Source: JBCCGI01 sp039029355
GTDB taxonomy: Bacteria > Planctomycetota > UBA1135 > GCA-002686595
Direction of reading: 5' to 3'
NCBI GenBank assembly: GCA_039029355.1
Contig: JBCCGI010000007.1
Location: forward strand, 62,001 to 126,000
Length of the DNA stretch: 64,000 nt
Positions 15,661 through 25,232 of the stretch are shown piece by piece. Numbering within the stretch: the stretch's first letter is position 1; every line of letters begins with the position of its first letter. The notes below the pieces were generated by a model. The model had not been told where the DNA came from and searched no databases. It saw only the letters and a list, made by a program, of their open reading frames with translations. The position numbers and the translations under genes were made by a program.

Positions 15661-18600
15661 CGTCCCACCCTCCTCAGCACCATGCCGGGGCCCAGATATT
15701 CGGCCCCGAAGTACTTCAGCCGCGGCGTCGCCTTCCAGCCGTGCGACAGCCCGAACTGCGGGTCGAAGGAGCCGGGCTCGTAGCGCACGAACACGCGCCA
15801 CTCGACGCGGTCCGACTGCACGCCGATGCCGTTGCCCTGGCCGCCCACGAGTCCGTCCCACAGCTCATCGAGGCCGCGGGTCGTGTCGGGGTCGCCGTCC
15901 CAGGGCGCGTCGGCGCGCGTGCGCTGCAGCACTCCGAGGCGCGGGCCGGCGACGCCGGGCTCCTCGATGTCCCAGAAGACCGACTGCCAGAACGCGTTGG
16001 GCTGGCTCAGCGAGAGGCCCATGTAGTGCAGCTCGGGAGCGTCGGCTCCGTTGGCCCAGCGGTCCCAGTAGCGGAACGGGAAGAGCACCACCGGCGTCCC
16101 CGCCGCGTGCCCGTTGGCGTCGGTGCCGAAGCGGCCGCGGAAGAGGCCCGTGCCCTCGCCGTCCATCGCGCCCGGCTCGGCCGAGGCGTTCGGCATGCCC
16201 AGCGCGGTGCCGTCGATCCAGGTGTAGTGGATCAGCTCGTTGTCGATCAGCACCAGGCCGGTGCTGGGGAAGTCCTCGGTCGAGGTCAGCTGGATCTGCG
16301 CATCCTGCGCCCCCACCTGCCCGGCGAGCACCGAGACCGGCAGGTGCATCAGCAGCCCGACGCCCTCGCCCGCGACGTGCGGCTGCGGGTCGGTCCCCAG
16401 CATCCCGCGTCCGCCGGGCGCGATCGAGATCACGCCGTTGCCGGCGTCGTAGCCCTCGTAGCACACGATCTCGTCGCCGATACGCAGGAGGCCGGCGTCC
16501 TGGGGCATCTGGGAGAGGAACTGCCCGTTCTGGAAGCCGATGTCCGACAGCGCCAGGCGGAGCGTGTTGGGGGCTACCTCGAAGGTCAGCTCGGACTCGC
16601 CGAAGGCCCCGCTCACGACCATCTGCGCTCCCCAGGTGTCCTCGTTCATCACGAAGTCGGTCGTGCCGAAGCAGATCTCATCGACGGTCGCGGCCGGCAC
16701 GAGGCCGCCGCCCTGGTAGCCGCCGCCGACGGACACGCCGGTGATGCCGCGCGGCCGCTCGCCCGAGGGGAACTTGGTGATGCGCGCCAGGAGGCGCGAG
16801 TCGTAGATCGGGGCGCCGGTCTCGAACTGCGTGCCCGCGGCCACCGGCACGGCGGCGGCCTCTTCGAGGCCGACGTGCACGTTGGCCGAGAACACCGCCG
16901 TCTGGGCCTGGGTCGACGGCGCCGCACCGGCGGTCACTCCGAGCTCGGTCCCCGGGTCCTCCTGCCAGTGGTACACCGTGTACTCGTTCGGCCGGTGCGC
17001 GTGGTGCACGCGGCCGGGGAAGCCGGGGTCGGACACGTCGGCGTCGACCATCACGATCGGGTCGAAGCGCCCGGGCAGTCCGAGGTTCACCCCGTTGTCC
17101 GGCGTCTGGAAGGTCGGCAGCACGACCGTGCCCGCGTTGTGCGCGTGCGGGTAGGTGCCGAACACGCCGCGGAACTGGAAGTACGAGCGCACCGCGCGCG
17201 TGACCAGGTAGTCCGCGTCCTCCTCCTCGCCGATGCGGTAGTGCCAGAACGAGCCGTCGAGCGGTTCAGGCGCCGGAGGTGCCGTGGGCGGGCTGATCAT
17301 CAGGCCGGAGGGCGGCTGGGGGCCTCCGCCCTCGCCGCCGCCTCCCCCACCGCCGGGGCCGCCGACGCCACCGCTGCCGCCGCCCCCACCCGGGGGGACC
17401 GCGGTCCCGTCGCCGTCGTCGACGGTGACGCCCGCCTGGACGGCGAACCACGCATCGGCCAGCGCGTTCGGGTCGTCGCGGATCAGGTCGGTCCCGTCGT
17501 TGTAGTCGTAGCGGAACCACTCGGTCAGGCCGGCCTCGTTGCCGAGCCGAGTGATCTGCCCCACCTTGGGGTCCTGCACCGTGGCCGCGTCGAAGCTCGA
17601 CGCCCCCGAGACGCGCAGCGAGATCGGGAAGATCTTCGTCTGCCAGGTCAGCCGCGAGTTCGGCGACAGGCCGTTGCCGGTCGTGATGCCGCCGCTCCAT
17701 TGGAAGACGAACGCGCCGCTGCCGGCGATGTCCTCGGGCGCTTCGGCCAGGTTCGGGAGGTTCAGGTCCTCGGCGCGCCCGTCGAGGAACAGCTGGCTGC
17801 CGCTCCAGCCCGAGTAGTGGATCACCTCGACCCCGCCGATCCGGTGGAACGGCGGCGAAGCGGTCGTCACCGGCTCGCTGACGGTGCCGGTCCCCGCGTT
17901 GGTGATGCGCAGACTGGGACTCACCGTCATCAGCACCGCGTAGCCGCCGCTCGGGTCGAAGGCCGACATCAGCGTGTTCTGATCCATCGTCGCGTCGACC
18001 GGGGCGAGCTCGAGCGTCGCGGTCTTCTGCGTGTCGAGCCCGGTGCCGAGCGTGAAGCTGAACCCGTCGTTCAGCTGCACGACGATCCCCTCCGGCGGCT
18101 CCTCGGTACCGACCACGCGGCCGACCGCGAAGCCGCCGATGTTGCTCGCGAGGCTGCCCGAGCCCGACGAGATGTTCGTGCCCAACGGCAGCGCGTAGCC
18201 GTAGTGCATCACCGGCGTGCCGTCGGGGTACGAGCCGGTCACGGCGTTGAAGAGCCCCGAGGGCACGCCGGGGTCGACGCCCTCGAACGTCTGCCGCGCA
18301 AGCCGTCCGCCGAAGCCTGCGTTCGTCCCCTGGCTCTGGTAGAACGCCGAGAAGCTCGTCTCGCCCGTGATCTCGGCCTCGATCAGCTCGTTGCCGATGC
18401 GCACCACGCAGGTGTCGCCGACGTTGCCGAAGCCCTCGGTCGACTCGACCGACAGCACCGCGGAGTCCGGTCCGATGCTGCCGGTGAGGCGCGTCAGGCC
18501 GGGCGTATCGACGCTCCAGCGGCCGTCGACCAGCAGCGACATCTGGTCGGGGCGGTTGCCGCGCACGTCGACGTCGACGTGGAACCAGGTGTCGGTCGGC

Positions 18601-20795
18601 AGGCCGGGGCTGACGTCGCTCGGGGCCAGCGGGTAGCGCACCTCGCCGACCTCCTCGAACACCGTCGCGGGGTGGTCGCCGCCCGCGTCGCGCACCTGCA
18701 GCACCAGGTCGCCGTCGTCGATCGTCAGCGAAACGCGGTCGGAGTCGTTGTACGGTCCGCCGGCGTCGAGGAAGAGCGCCCCCTGCTCGGTCGCCTCCGG
18801 TTTGATCCACATCGAGAACGAGACCGGATGCATCAGCCCCGAGCCGCCCGCCCAGCCGACGATGCCGTCGGCGGCGTCGCGCAGCACGGTGCCGTTCGGC
18901 AGGTAGCGGCCCTCGAGGTCGCGCTGCTCGCCGTCGAAGTGCAGCATGCGGCCGACGCGGCGCCCCTGCTCCCAGGTGCGCGACACCCACGGCATGGCGA
19001 AGCCGTCCTCGTCCTCGTCGCGCGAGGCGAAGATGTAGTCGTTCGCGTCGGTCAGCGGGTCGTCGGCCGGCATGCTGTCGCGCGGCCCCAGGTGGGCCCG
19101 CGAGCGCGTCGGCGGCGACGAGCGGTAGATCGTGTCGTAGCGCGCCGTCGCCAGCGGGCCGGTCGCCCAGCCCGGCGCCTCGCGGTCGAGCCGGAAGGCG
19201 CGGTCGAAGTCCTCCTGCCGCGTCGCGAAGTAGAGCAGGTCCTGTTGCGGCACGACCAGCTCGACCTGCTCGCGCACGGCGTGCGCGCGCTCGATGCCCG
19301 ACGGCGCGTTCACCGACGCCCGCAGCTCCATCTGGTGGACGTCGGTCGACACGAAGGCGAAGGGCAAGGTGGCGAACGCGAGCTCGCCGTCGTTGGCGTT
19401 CAGCGCGTTCTTGTAGAGCGCGCGCGCGTCGTCCTCGTCGATGATCTGGGTCATCGCCGCAGCCTCAGCGCCTGCGAGGCCCTCCTCGACTTTGAAGGCC
19501 TCGGGGAGGACCGGCGCGTCGGGAGGCAGCGTCTCCCAGCCCGCGGCCGGCAGGATCAGCCGGCGCACGAAGTCCTCGAACGAAGCGAACGGCCGCGACG
19601 CGATGATGATGTCGACCAGCTCGTCGGCCTCGGACGAGGTGATGCGCGACTGCCGGCCGCGCAGCTGCAGGTTCAGGAGCAGCGCCCGCAGCACCTCCGC
19701 CGAGGCGGTGTTGATGTTGACCGGGCGCCGCGCCAGCGGCGACACCACGGCGCTGAACGGCGCGTAGTCGTTCGCGACCGCGTCCATCAGCCGGATCCCG
19801 CCGCGGATGCTGGCCACCACCGCCAGCTCGGTCGTCTGGCCGTCGGTGATCTGGACCGTCGTGCCCTCGTTCAGCCAACGCGCGTCGTCGAGCTGCAGGA
19901 CGCAGTCCTGCCCCCCACGGAGCTCGTTGCGGATGCGCGAGCCGTGCATCCAGGCGCGCCCGCCGCCGACGCCGGCGTAGACGGTCGTCGAGCGCTGGAT
20001 CGCCGCCATCGCGTCGTCGCCCAGCTCCTCGGCCATCACGAGCGAGACGACGTCGCGCACCTGCTCGATCGCGTCGAGCCGGCGCAGCTGTCCGTCGGAC
20101 GTGAAGGTGCGCCACAGGGCGAGCGCGAAGGCGCGCTGATCGATCACGACCGAGTTCCCCGGCAGCGCCGCCGCCGGCCGCGGGCCGCAGGCGGTCGGGC
20201 TGCCCTCGGCGTCGAGCTCGACGCCGAGCGACCGCACCAGGCCCTTCAGCGCGTTGCCCTCGATCGAGGCATAGCCCACCAGCTCACCCTCCGCCCAGAT
20301 GAACCCGGTCGGCAGGAAGCCGCGGGTGGTCGTCAGGCGGATCTCGTCGCCGTCCGGCGCCGCGGTGCCGATGGTCACGGCCGCGCCGCCGATCAGGTTG
20401 GCGATCAGCTGGGGCGGCGCGCTGTTCAGGTCGATGCGCCCCGACACGTCGTGCACGTCGAGGTCGAACATGATCCCGCTGGGGTCGTTCGCGTCGAGGA
20501 ACTCGGGGTCCTCGAAGCGGTTCTCGACCAGGAGCTCATCCAGCGAGTCGAAGTAGGGCGTGATGTCGACCGCCGGGTGCGACGCCCCAAGGCGCGCGCC
20601 CGCCAGCCGTCCCGACGAGTCGAGCGCCAGCTGTACCGACGAGCGGTCGGCCATCTGGCTGCTGGCCAGGTCGGCGTTGCGCACCGTCAGCAGGAAGGGC
20701 GTGCAGAGCACGAGCAGCGCCATCAGCGTCAGCAGCACCACCACCATCGCAAAGCCATCGCGGCGCCCCGCGGCGCGTTGTCGCGTTCCAACCAT
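15657..20795 (-). CDS. gspK: Giant GspK-like minor pseudopilin with LamG domain and tail-type repeats
   Basis: 1712 residues against about 330 for ordinary GspK. The N-terminus is a class III prepilin (RRDG/FAMVVVLLTLMALLVL) lacking Glu at +5, as GspK proteins do. Two GspK helix-hairpin segments follow: GRIDLNSAPPQLI (119-131) and RPVNINTASAEVLR (357-370). A LamG/concanavalin-like domain spans about 617-770 (HFDGEQRD, VSFSMWIKPEATEQGALFLD, WFHVDVDV). A Gly-rich linker covers 1135-1163. A repeat of the form G-x-V-x-I-D-x-E-L-I-x-Y ... R-G-x-x-G-T-x-x-x-x-H-x-x-G-T-x-V occurs at about 151-190, 779-835, 1411-1478 and 1500-1570, with a half copy at 1208-1226. Start ATG overlaps the gspH stop (TGATG). 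Confidence 0.8.
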   Translation of the reverse strand: MVGTRQRAAGRRDGFAMVVVLLTLMALLVLCTPFLLTVRNADLASSQMADRSSVQLALDSSGRLAGARLGASHPAVDITPYFDSLDELLVENRFEDPEFLDANDPSGIMFDLDVHDVSGRIDLNSAPPQLIANLIGGAAVTIGTAAPDGDEIRLTTTRGFLPTGFIWAEGELVGYASIEGNALKGLVRSLGVELDAEGSPTACGPRPAAALPGNSVVIDQRAFALALWRTFTSDGQLRRLDAIEQVRDVVSLVMAEELGDDAMAAIQRSTTVYAGVGGGRAWMHGSRIRNELRGGQDCVLQLDDARWLNEGTTVQITDGQTTELAVVASIRGGIRLMDAVANDYAPFSAVVSPLARRPVNINTASAEVLRALLLNLQLRGRQSRITSSEADELVDIIIASRPFASFEDFVRRLILPAAGWETLPPDAPVLPEAFKVEEGLAGAEAAAMTQIIDEDDARALYKNALNANDGELAFATLPFAFVSTDVHQMELRASVNAPSGIERAHAVREQVELVVPQQDLLYFATRQEDFDRAFRLDREAPGWATGPLATARYDTIYRSSPPTRSRAHLGPRDSMPADDPLTDANDYIFASRDEDEDGFAMPWVSRTWEQGRRVGRMLHFDGEQRDLEGRYLPNGTVLRDAADGIVGWAGGSGLMHPVSFSMWIKPEATEQGALFLDAGGPYNDSDRVSLTIDDGDLVLQVRDAGGDHPATVFEEVGEVRYPLAPSDVSPGLPTDTWFHVDVDVRGNRPDQMSLLVDGRWSVDTPGLTRLTGSIGPDSAVLSVESTEGFGNVGDTCVVRIGNELIEAEITGETSFSAFYQSQGTNAGFGGRLARQTFEGVDPGVPSGLFNAVTGSYPDGTPVMHYGYALPLGTNISSGSGSLASNIGGFAVGRVVGTEEPPEGIVVQLNDGFSFTLGTGLDTQKTATLELAPVDATMDQNTLMSAFDPSGGYAVLMTVSPSLRITNAGTGTVSEPVTTASPPFHRIGGVEVIHYSGWSGSQLFLDGRAEDLNLPNLAEAPEDIAGSGAFVFQWSGGITTGNGLSPNSRLTWQTKIFPISLRVSGASSFDAATVQDPKVGQITRLGNEAGLTEWFRYDYNDGTDLIRDDPNALADAWFAVQAGVTVDDGDGTAVPPGGGGGSGGVGGPGGGGGGGEGGGPQPPSGLMISPPTAPPAPEPLDGSFWHYRIGEEEDADYLVTRAVRSYFQFRGVFGTYPHAHNAGTVVLPTFQTPDNGVNLGLPGRFDPIVMVDADVSDPGFPGRVHHAHRPNEYTVYHWQEDPGTELGVTAGAAPSTQAQTAVFSANVHVGLEEAAAVPVAAGTQFETGAPIYDSRLLARITKFPSGERPRGITGVSVGGGYQGGGLVPAATVDEICFGTTDFVMNEDTWGAQMVVSGAFGESELTFEVAPNTLRLALSDIGFQNGQFLSQMPQDAGLLRIGDEIVCYEGYDAGNGVISIAPGGRGMLGTDPQPHVAGEGVGLLMHLPVSVLAGQVGAQDAQIQLTSTEDFPSTGLVLIDNELIHYTWIDGTALGMPNASAEPGAMDGEGTGLFRGRFGTDANGHAAGTPVVLFPFRYWDRWANGADAPELHYMGLSLSQPNAFWQSVFWDIEEPGVAGPRLGVLQRTRADAPWDGDPDTTRGLDELWDGLVGGQGNGIGVQSDRVEWRVFVRYEPGSFDPQFGLSHGWKATPRLKYFGAEYLGPGMVLRRVGR

Positions 20796-21814
20796 CAGCC
20801 ATCCACCGTTCCGTAGGTCCCGACGAACAGCATCTTCTGCGCGCCGTCGTCGAATTCGAGGGTCAGGATCAGAGGTTCGGGGTGATGGATTCGGTCCAGC
20901 CCGCCGCCGGCCGCGAAGCGGACCTCGGTCGGGGTGTCCGGGGAGAAGCGCACGGTCTCCGGCAGCGGCACCTCTTCGGCGGCGGCGACACACGACACCA
21001 CCAGGCTGTCGATGCTGCCGTGGAAGGGGTAGTCCTTCCCGCTCAGGTACATCGGGCGCTCGATCTTCCAGACCTCGGTGGTCTCGGGGAAGGAGGCCTT
21101 CGGCACGCCGTCGACGTGGATACGGAGCGCGGCGCGGTCGTACTCGAGCTTGATGCGCAGCCAGCGCCCGGAGATCGCGACGCCGGGTTCGGTCTCGACC
21201 AGGATGCGGCCGCCGGGCTTGTCCTCGCCCTTGTCCCGCAGGCGGGGGACGAACCACCCGCGGATGCGGCCGTCGTTGCCGATGTCGAGGCCGGCGATGC
21301 CCGCCACGACGATCGCCTTGCCGCCGCCGGTGCCCTCCCGGCGCAGTGCGCACTCGATCGAAAAGCCGTCGGTGAAGTCGAAGGCCGGATCGAGCTGGAT
21401 CGGAATTTCGGCCCACGAGCCCACGCGGCCGTCGAGGTACAGAGCGTCGCCCAGGAAGCCGTCGTCGATGTAGAGCGTCCCGCCGGACGTCCCGCCCTCC
21501 AGGCCGCCGGCGCCGCGCATCGAGTTGCGCTCGAAGTGCCAGGTCCCGACCGTCTCCATCGACTCGGCGATCATCACGCCGCTCTCGACGTCGATGCGCA
21601 CGCGCGCCGGCGCCTGGCGCGCGATGGCGGAGTTCTGGGCCGAGCGGAGCACGTTCTTGACCAAGCCCTGGGCCTGGCGCTTGCCGAGGTCGAGCGTCGC
21701 GAACATGCCGACGCCGGCGCCGAGCGCCACGCCGAGCACGGCCATCACGAGGAGCAGCTCGAGCAGGGTGACCCCCCGTCTCGCTCCCGTCCGCGTCACG
21801 CCGCGTGAGCTCAT
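20795..21814 (-). CDS. gspH: Pseudopilin GspH-like fused to a LamG/concanavalin-like domain
   Basis: 339 residues; ordinary GspH is about 170. Prepilin motif ARRG/VTLLELLLVMAVLG with Glu at +5, then the alpha-1 helix and GspH-like lead (KNVLRSAQNSAIARQAPARV). From about residue 93 the chain becomes a LamG sandwich: YIDDGFLGDALYLDG, FDFTDGFSIECALRREG, WLRIKLEYDRAALRIHVDGV and GSIDSLVVS. The C-terminal 70 residues are beta-rich, ending LILTLEFDDGAQKMLFVG. The fusion would place a ligand-binding sandwich on the pseudopilus. The next gene upstream (gspG) ends just inside this start. Confidence 0.85.
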   Translation of the reverse strand: MSSRGVTRTGARRGVTLLELLLVMAVLGVALGAGVGMFATLDLGKRQAQGLVKNVLRSAQNSAIARQAPARVRIDVESGVMIAESMETVGTWHFERNSMRGAGGLEGGTSGGTLYIDDGFLGDALYLDGRVGSWAEIPIQLDPAFDFTDGFSIECALRREGTGGGKAIVVAGIAGLDIGNDGRIRGWFVPRLRDKGEDKPGGRILVETEPGVAISGRWLRIKLEYDRAALRIHVDGVPKASFPETTEVWKIERPMYLSGKDYPFHGSIDSLVVSCVAAAEEVPLPETVRFSPDTPTEVRFAAGGGLDRIHHPEPLILTLEFDDGAQKMLFVGTYGTVDG

Positions 21815-22455
21815 TCTACGTGCTCGAAGTTGCAGAGGTCGTCTTCGGTGTTGAACAGCCCGTCCGCCCCAGCGGAGATCAGCTGGAAGCGGCTGTGCTT
21901 GTAATAGCGCCCCTTGACCGGGTCCTTGTAGGCCTTCGGGAACTCGCGCAGCACTTCACCGTCGGCGGAGACGGTGGTGTAGACGCGCGACGAGTTGCCG
22001 TAGTCCACCCGGTGCATGTAGACGATCGGGTTGCCCCAGTGGTCGACGAACTCGAGCAGCTTGCGGTTGCCGAAGTCGGTCAGCGAGCGGCTCGAGAGGT
22101 CCCCGTCGGTGTTCCCGAAGCGGTCGTCGTCGATGTCGTGTCCGCCGGCCTCCCAGCCCTTGGAGAACAGCGCGACGACCAGCGCCTCGACGCCGACGTT
22201 GTCGCCGTCGTTGGGGACGCCCTGCTCGCTCGAGAACGAGCTCGGCGGGTAGGCGCCGTTCTCCTGCTCGTACTCGGCGATGATCACCTCGAGGGTCTGG
22301 AGGAAGTTCTTGGTGCTGACCGCGTTCGCCGCGTCCTCGGCGCCGCCGAGCTGGGTGATCAGCACCGTGGCCAGCACCGCGATGATCAGGATGACCGCCA
22401 GCAGCTCGAGCAGCGTGAAGCCCGCGCGGCGCAGGACTCTTCGTGCGGGTTTCAA
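21811..22455 (-). CDS. gspG: Major pseudopilin GspG-like
   Basis: 214 residues from a TTG start that overlaps the previous stop (TTGA); no ATG lies between it and the prepilin site. Motif RRAG/FTLLELLAVILIIAVLA with Glu at +5, the strongest class III signal of the set. The globular part contains the GspG calcium-site-like region (VDHWGNPIVYMHR, then SAGADGLFNTEDDL), which in T2SS major pseudopilins binds calcium. Extra length against the usual 145 or so residues lies in the middle loop (EQGVPNDGDNVGVEALVVAL). It should polymerise as the pseudopilus shaft. Confidence 0.92.
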   Translation of the reverse strand: MKPARRVLRRAGFTLLELLAVILIIAVLATVLITQLGGAEDAANAVSTKNFLQTLEVIIAEYEQENGAYPPSSFSSEQGVPNDGDNVGVEALVVALFSKGWEAGGHDIDDDRFGNTDGDLSSRSLTDFGNRKLLEFVDHWGNPIVYMHRVDYGNSSRVYTTVSADGEVLREFPKAYKDPVKGRYYKHSRFQLISAGADGLFNTEDDLCNFEHVE

Positions 22456-25232
22456 CGGATGCCCTCCCGGTAGATCAGCTTGTAGTTGTCGAGCTTGGCC
22501 TTCACCTGACGGCCCGGCTCGCCCTCGGCGCGGAAGCCGACCAGGATCTCGGCCGACGAGCGCAGGGAAGCGAAGGGCGCGTCCTCGATCAGCGGCACGC
22601 CGTCCGCGAGCAGCGTCACGCTCGTGTCGCTGTCGTCGCCGACGCGCTCGAGGCGCAGGCGCACCCACTGTCCGGTCGGGAAGGGTTGCTCCATGTCGGT
22701 GACCTGGGGCGACTGCCCCTGGCGCAGCACGCCGACCTGGAGGCTGCCGTCGTGGTGGCGGCTGACGCTGACCTCGGCCAGGGTCTCGCGCGAGGTGCTG
22801 CGCGAGCGCTCGCGCGCCAGGAACAGCCCCACGTCGGCCTTGGTCGCGGGGTCGATCCACACGTCGGCCTCGACGGCGACGAACAGCGTCGCGTTGATCG
22901 GGCGGAACAGCATCGTGGCGCCGGTGGTCTCGAAGGTGCCCTCGAGCGTCACCTCGCCGTCGACGATCCGGTGCACCGGGCCGGCCGACTCGCGGTAGTC
23001 CCAGTCGTTGCGGATGCTCTTGCGCTCGAAGCTGTCGCTCCACTCGACCTTCTGCTCGTGGTCCTGGATGCGCTCGATGTTCGAGCGCGCCCAGATCCGC
23101 ATCGGGTCGTCGTCCGGGAGCGAGCGCAGCGAGTCGTCGAGCTCGCGCAGCTGCACCATCGCCTGCTCGGAGTCGCCCGCGAGGTAGGTACACCAGGCCA
23201 CCCCCGCACGGCACACCGGATCGCGCGAGGCGATCGAGAGCCCGGACTCGAAGGAGGCGCGCGCTTCGGGCGGCGACTCGAGCAGCAGGAAGTTCAGCCC
23301 GCGCAGCGAGTGCACCGCCACACGCCCGGGCTCGAGCATCACGGCGCGGTCGAGGAAGCGCTCGGCGTCCTCGAAGTCGCCCATCTTGAACGACATCTCG
23401 CCGAGCGCCGCGAGCGCGTCGACGAAGTCCAGGTCCTGGTCGAGCGCCCGCAGGAAGGCCGCGCGCGCGCCGGGGAAGTCCTCTTCGAGCGCCAGCAGGC
23501 GGCCCGACTGGTACAGCGTCCAGGCGTCGGTCGGATCGCACTCCAGCGCGAGCTCGACGTAGCGCTGGGCCTCGCCGGGGTAGCCGGCCGACTCCGCCAC
23601 GTACGACAGCGCGCGCCAGGCCAGGTTGGCCCGCAGCGGGTCGGCGTCCGCGGCGGCGCTCAGCTGGTCCTTGGCGGTGGCGAGGTCGCCGTCGGCGAGG
23701 GCCGCAAGCCCGCGCGCCAGCAGCAGCTCTAGACCGACGTCGTCGTCGACGCTGGCCTCGGGCGGCGTGGCGGAGCCGTTCAGCCCCTCGTCGCCCTTCA
23801 ACAGCTCGGTCGCGATCCAGCCGGCGCGCGCGCGCTGGTTGCCGGGGTCGGTCGAGAGCGCGCGGCCGAACAGCGTGTGCGCATCGGCCACCTCGCCGCG
23901 CGCGAGCCGCGCGCCGGCCAGGTCGACGCGGATCTCCACCCGCTCGTTGATCAGGTCGGGGCTGTTGAGCGCCGGGCTGGAAGCGGCCTTCTCCAGGTGC
24001 TCGAAGGCCTCGGCCGGGCGGCGACGCGCCACGAGGAAGCGGCCCAGCTCCCACTGCGCCTCCCACGAGCTGCGGTCGACGCTGACGCCGTGGCGCAGGC
24101 GCTCCTCGGCCTGGTCGAACAGGAAGAAGCGCGCCTCCAGAGCGCCGAGGCGCGCGTGCACCTCGGCCCGGTGCGCGAACTGGTCCAGGATGCGGTTGTA
24201 CTCGTCGAAGGCCTGCTCGAACGCGAAGCCGGCCTCGAAGCAGCGCGCGAGCCCGAGGCGCGGAGCCGGATCGTCCGCGTCGAACGCGGAGCACATGCGG
24301 TACAGCTCCTCGGCGATCTCGAGCGCGCGGGCGGCCTCCAGGCGGCCGCGCACGCAGTCGGCGGCGAGGTTCATCGCGTCGTTGTAGGTGCTGCGCGACA
24401 CGCTGTCGCCCAGCTCGCGCCGGCGCACCTCGATGCGGTTGCCGAAGGTGCCGGCGAAGTCCCAGTCCGCAACGACGTCGCGGTCGACGGCGATGGGGTC
24501 CATGCCTTTGAACTTCTCGACGCCGCCCTCGGCGGGCAGCAGCTCGGTGAAGAGCAGCGGCTCCTCCGCGCGCGTGGGGTCGGTCTTGAGCCCCCAGCGA
24601 TCCTTGTTCTGGATGCGGCCGAAGGTGACGCGCACCTCGTCCCAGTACCAGTCGTAGCTCTGCTTGTAGCCCTGCAGGATCAGGTCGATTTCCTGGGCCG
24701 TCAGCTCGGCGAAGGGGTCGTCGTCCTGGGCCCCGGCCGCGTCGCGCACGTCCTGGATCAGCGAGGTCGGCTTCTCCTCCCCGCCGCGGTCGCGGAAGAG
24801 CTCGAAGTCGTCGTAGTCGACGTCCCCGAGCCCCGTGTCGACCTCGGCGAAGAGGTCCGCAAAGGCGTCGGGGTCACCGTCGAGGCCCAGGTCGAGGCGC
24901 AGCAGCTCGCCGAAGGCGGCCGGAGCCGGGCCCGGCTCGGGCGGCGGGAACAGGCTCGTCAGCGCAGCGCGCGGCGGCTCGACGATCCCGAGCGGCGGTA
25001 GCGGGCGCGTATCGCTCGGCGGAGCGAGCAGGTCGCGCTGCAGCACGCGCAGACCATCCGCACCGCGCAGCACCGCGTCGAGCTCGGGCGAGGGGTAGCG
25101 CTCGAGCTCCGCCGGCTCCCCCCCCCCGCCGCCGCGGCGGGTCGAGGCGGCACCGGTCAGCAGCCGGTACGACAGGAACCCCAGCAAGAGGAAGACAACG
25201 AGGAAGACGATCTGCTCCTGGCGCAGCTTCAT
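22452..25232 (-). CDS. Membrane-anchored TPR protein with C-terminal beta-sandwich domain, pseudopilus operon
   Basis: 926 residues. One N-terminal transmembrane helix (about 9-26, VFLVVFLLLGFLSYRLL) and a Gly/Pro-rich linker. An array of TPR repeats covers about 300-700 (for example ALAALGEMSFKMGDFEDAERF and RALSYVAESAGYPGEAQRY). The last 220 residues form a beta-sandwich starting WSDSFERKSIRNDWDYRES, typical of the LamG-like/3-keto-disaccharide hydrolase-type fold. It lies between pilO and gspG, where PilP/GspC-type bridging proteins or PilF-like TPR pilotins often sit. A periplasmic scaffold role is inferred. The TGATG overlap with pilO indicates coupling. Confidence 0.7.
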   Translation of the reverse strand: MKLRQEQIVFLVVFLLLGFLSYRLLTGAASTRRGGGGGEPAELERYPSPELDAVLRGADGLRVLQRDLLAPPSDTRPLPPLGIVEPPRAALTSLFPPPEPGPAPAAFGELLRLDLGLDGDPDAFADLFAEVDTGLGDVDYDDFELFRDRGGEEKPTSLIQDVRDAAGAQDDDPFAELTAQEIDLILQGYKQSYDWYWDEVRVTFGRIQNKDRWGLKTDPTRAEEPLLFTELLPAEGGVEKFKGMDPIAVDRDVVADWDFAGTFGNRIEVRRRELGDSVSRSTYNDAMNLAADCVRGRLEAARALEIAEELYRMCSAFDADDPAPRLGLARCFEAGFAFEQAFDEYNRILDQFAHRAEVHARLGALEARFFLFDQAEERLRHGVSVDRSSWEAQWELGRFLVARRRPAEAFEHLEKAASSPALNSPDLINERVEIRVDLAGARLARGEVADAHTLFGRALSTDPGNQRARAGWIATELLKGDEGLNGSATPPEASVDDDVGLELLLARGLAALADGDLATAKDQLSAAADADPLRANLAWRALSYVAESAGYPGEAQRYVELALECDPTDAWTLYQSGRLLALEEDFPGARAAFLRALDQDLDFVDALAALGEMSFKMGDFEDAERFLDRAVMLEPGRVAVHSLRGLNFLLLESPPEARASFESGLSIASRDPVCRAGVAWCTYLAGDSEQAMVQLRELDDSLRSLPDDDPMRIWARSNIERIQDHEQKVEWSDSFERKSIRNDWDYRESAGPVHRIVDGEVTLEGTFETTGATMLFRPINATLFVAVEADVWIDPATKADVGLFLARERSRSTSRETLAEVSVSRHHDGSLQVGVLRQGQSPQVTDMEQPFPTGQWVRLRLERVGDDSDTSVTLLADGVPLIEDAPFASLRSSAEILVGFRAEGEPGRQVKAKLDNYKLIYREGIR

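Noticed and set aside
15642..20816. Very long plus-strand open frame opposite gspK
   Set aside because: It lies exactly antisense to gspK, is dominated by Arg, Gly, Val, Ala and His with no domain, and is expected in GC-rich DNA where stop codons are rare on the complementary strand.
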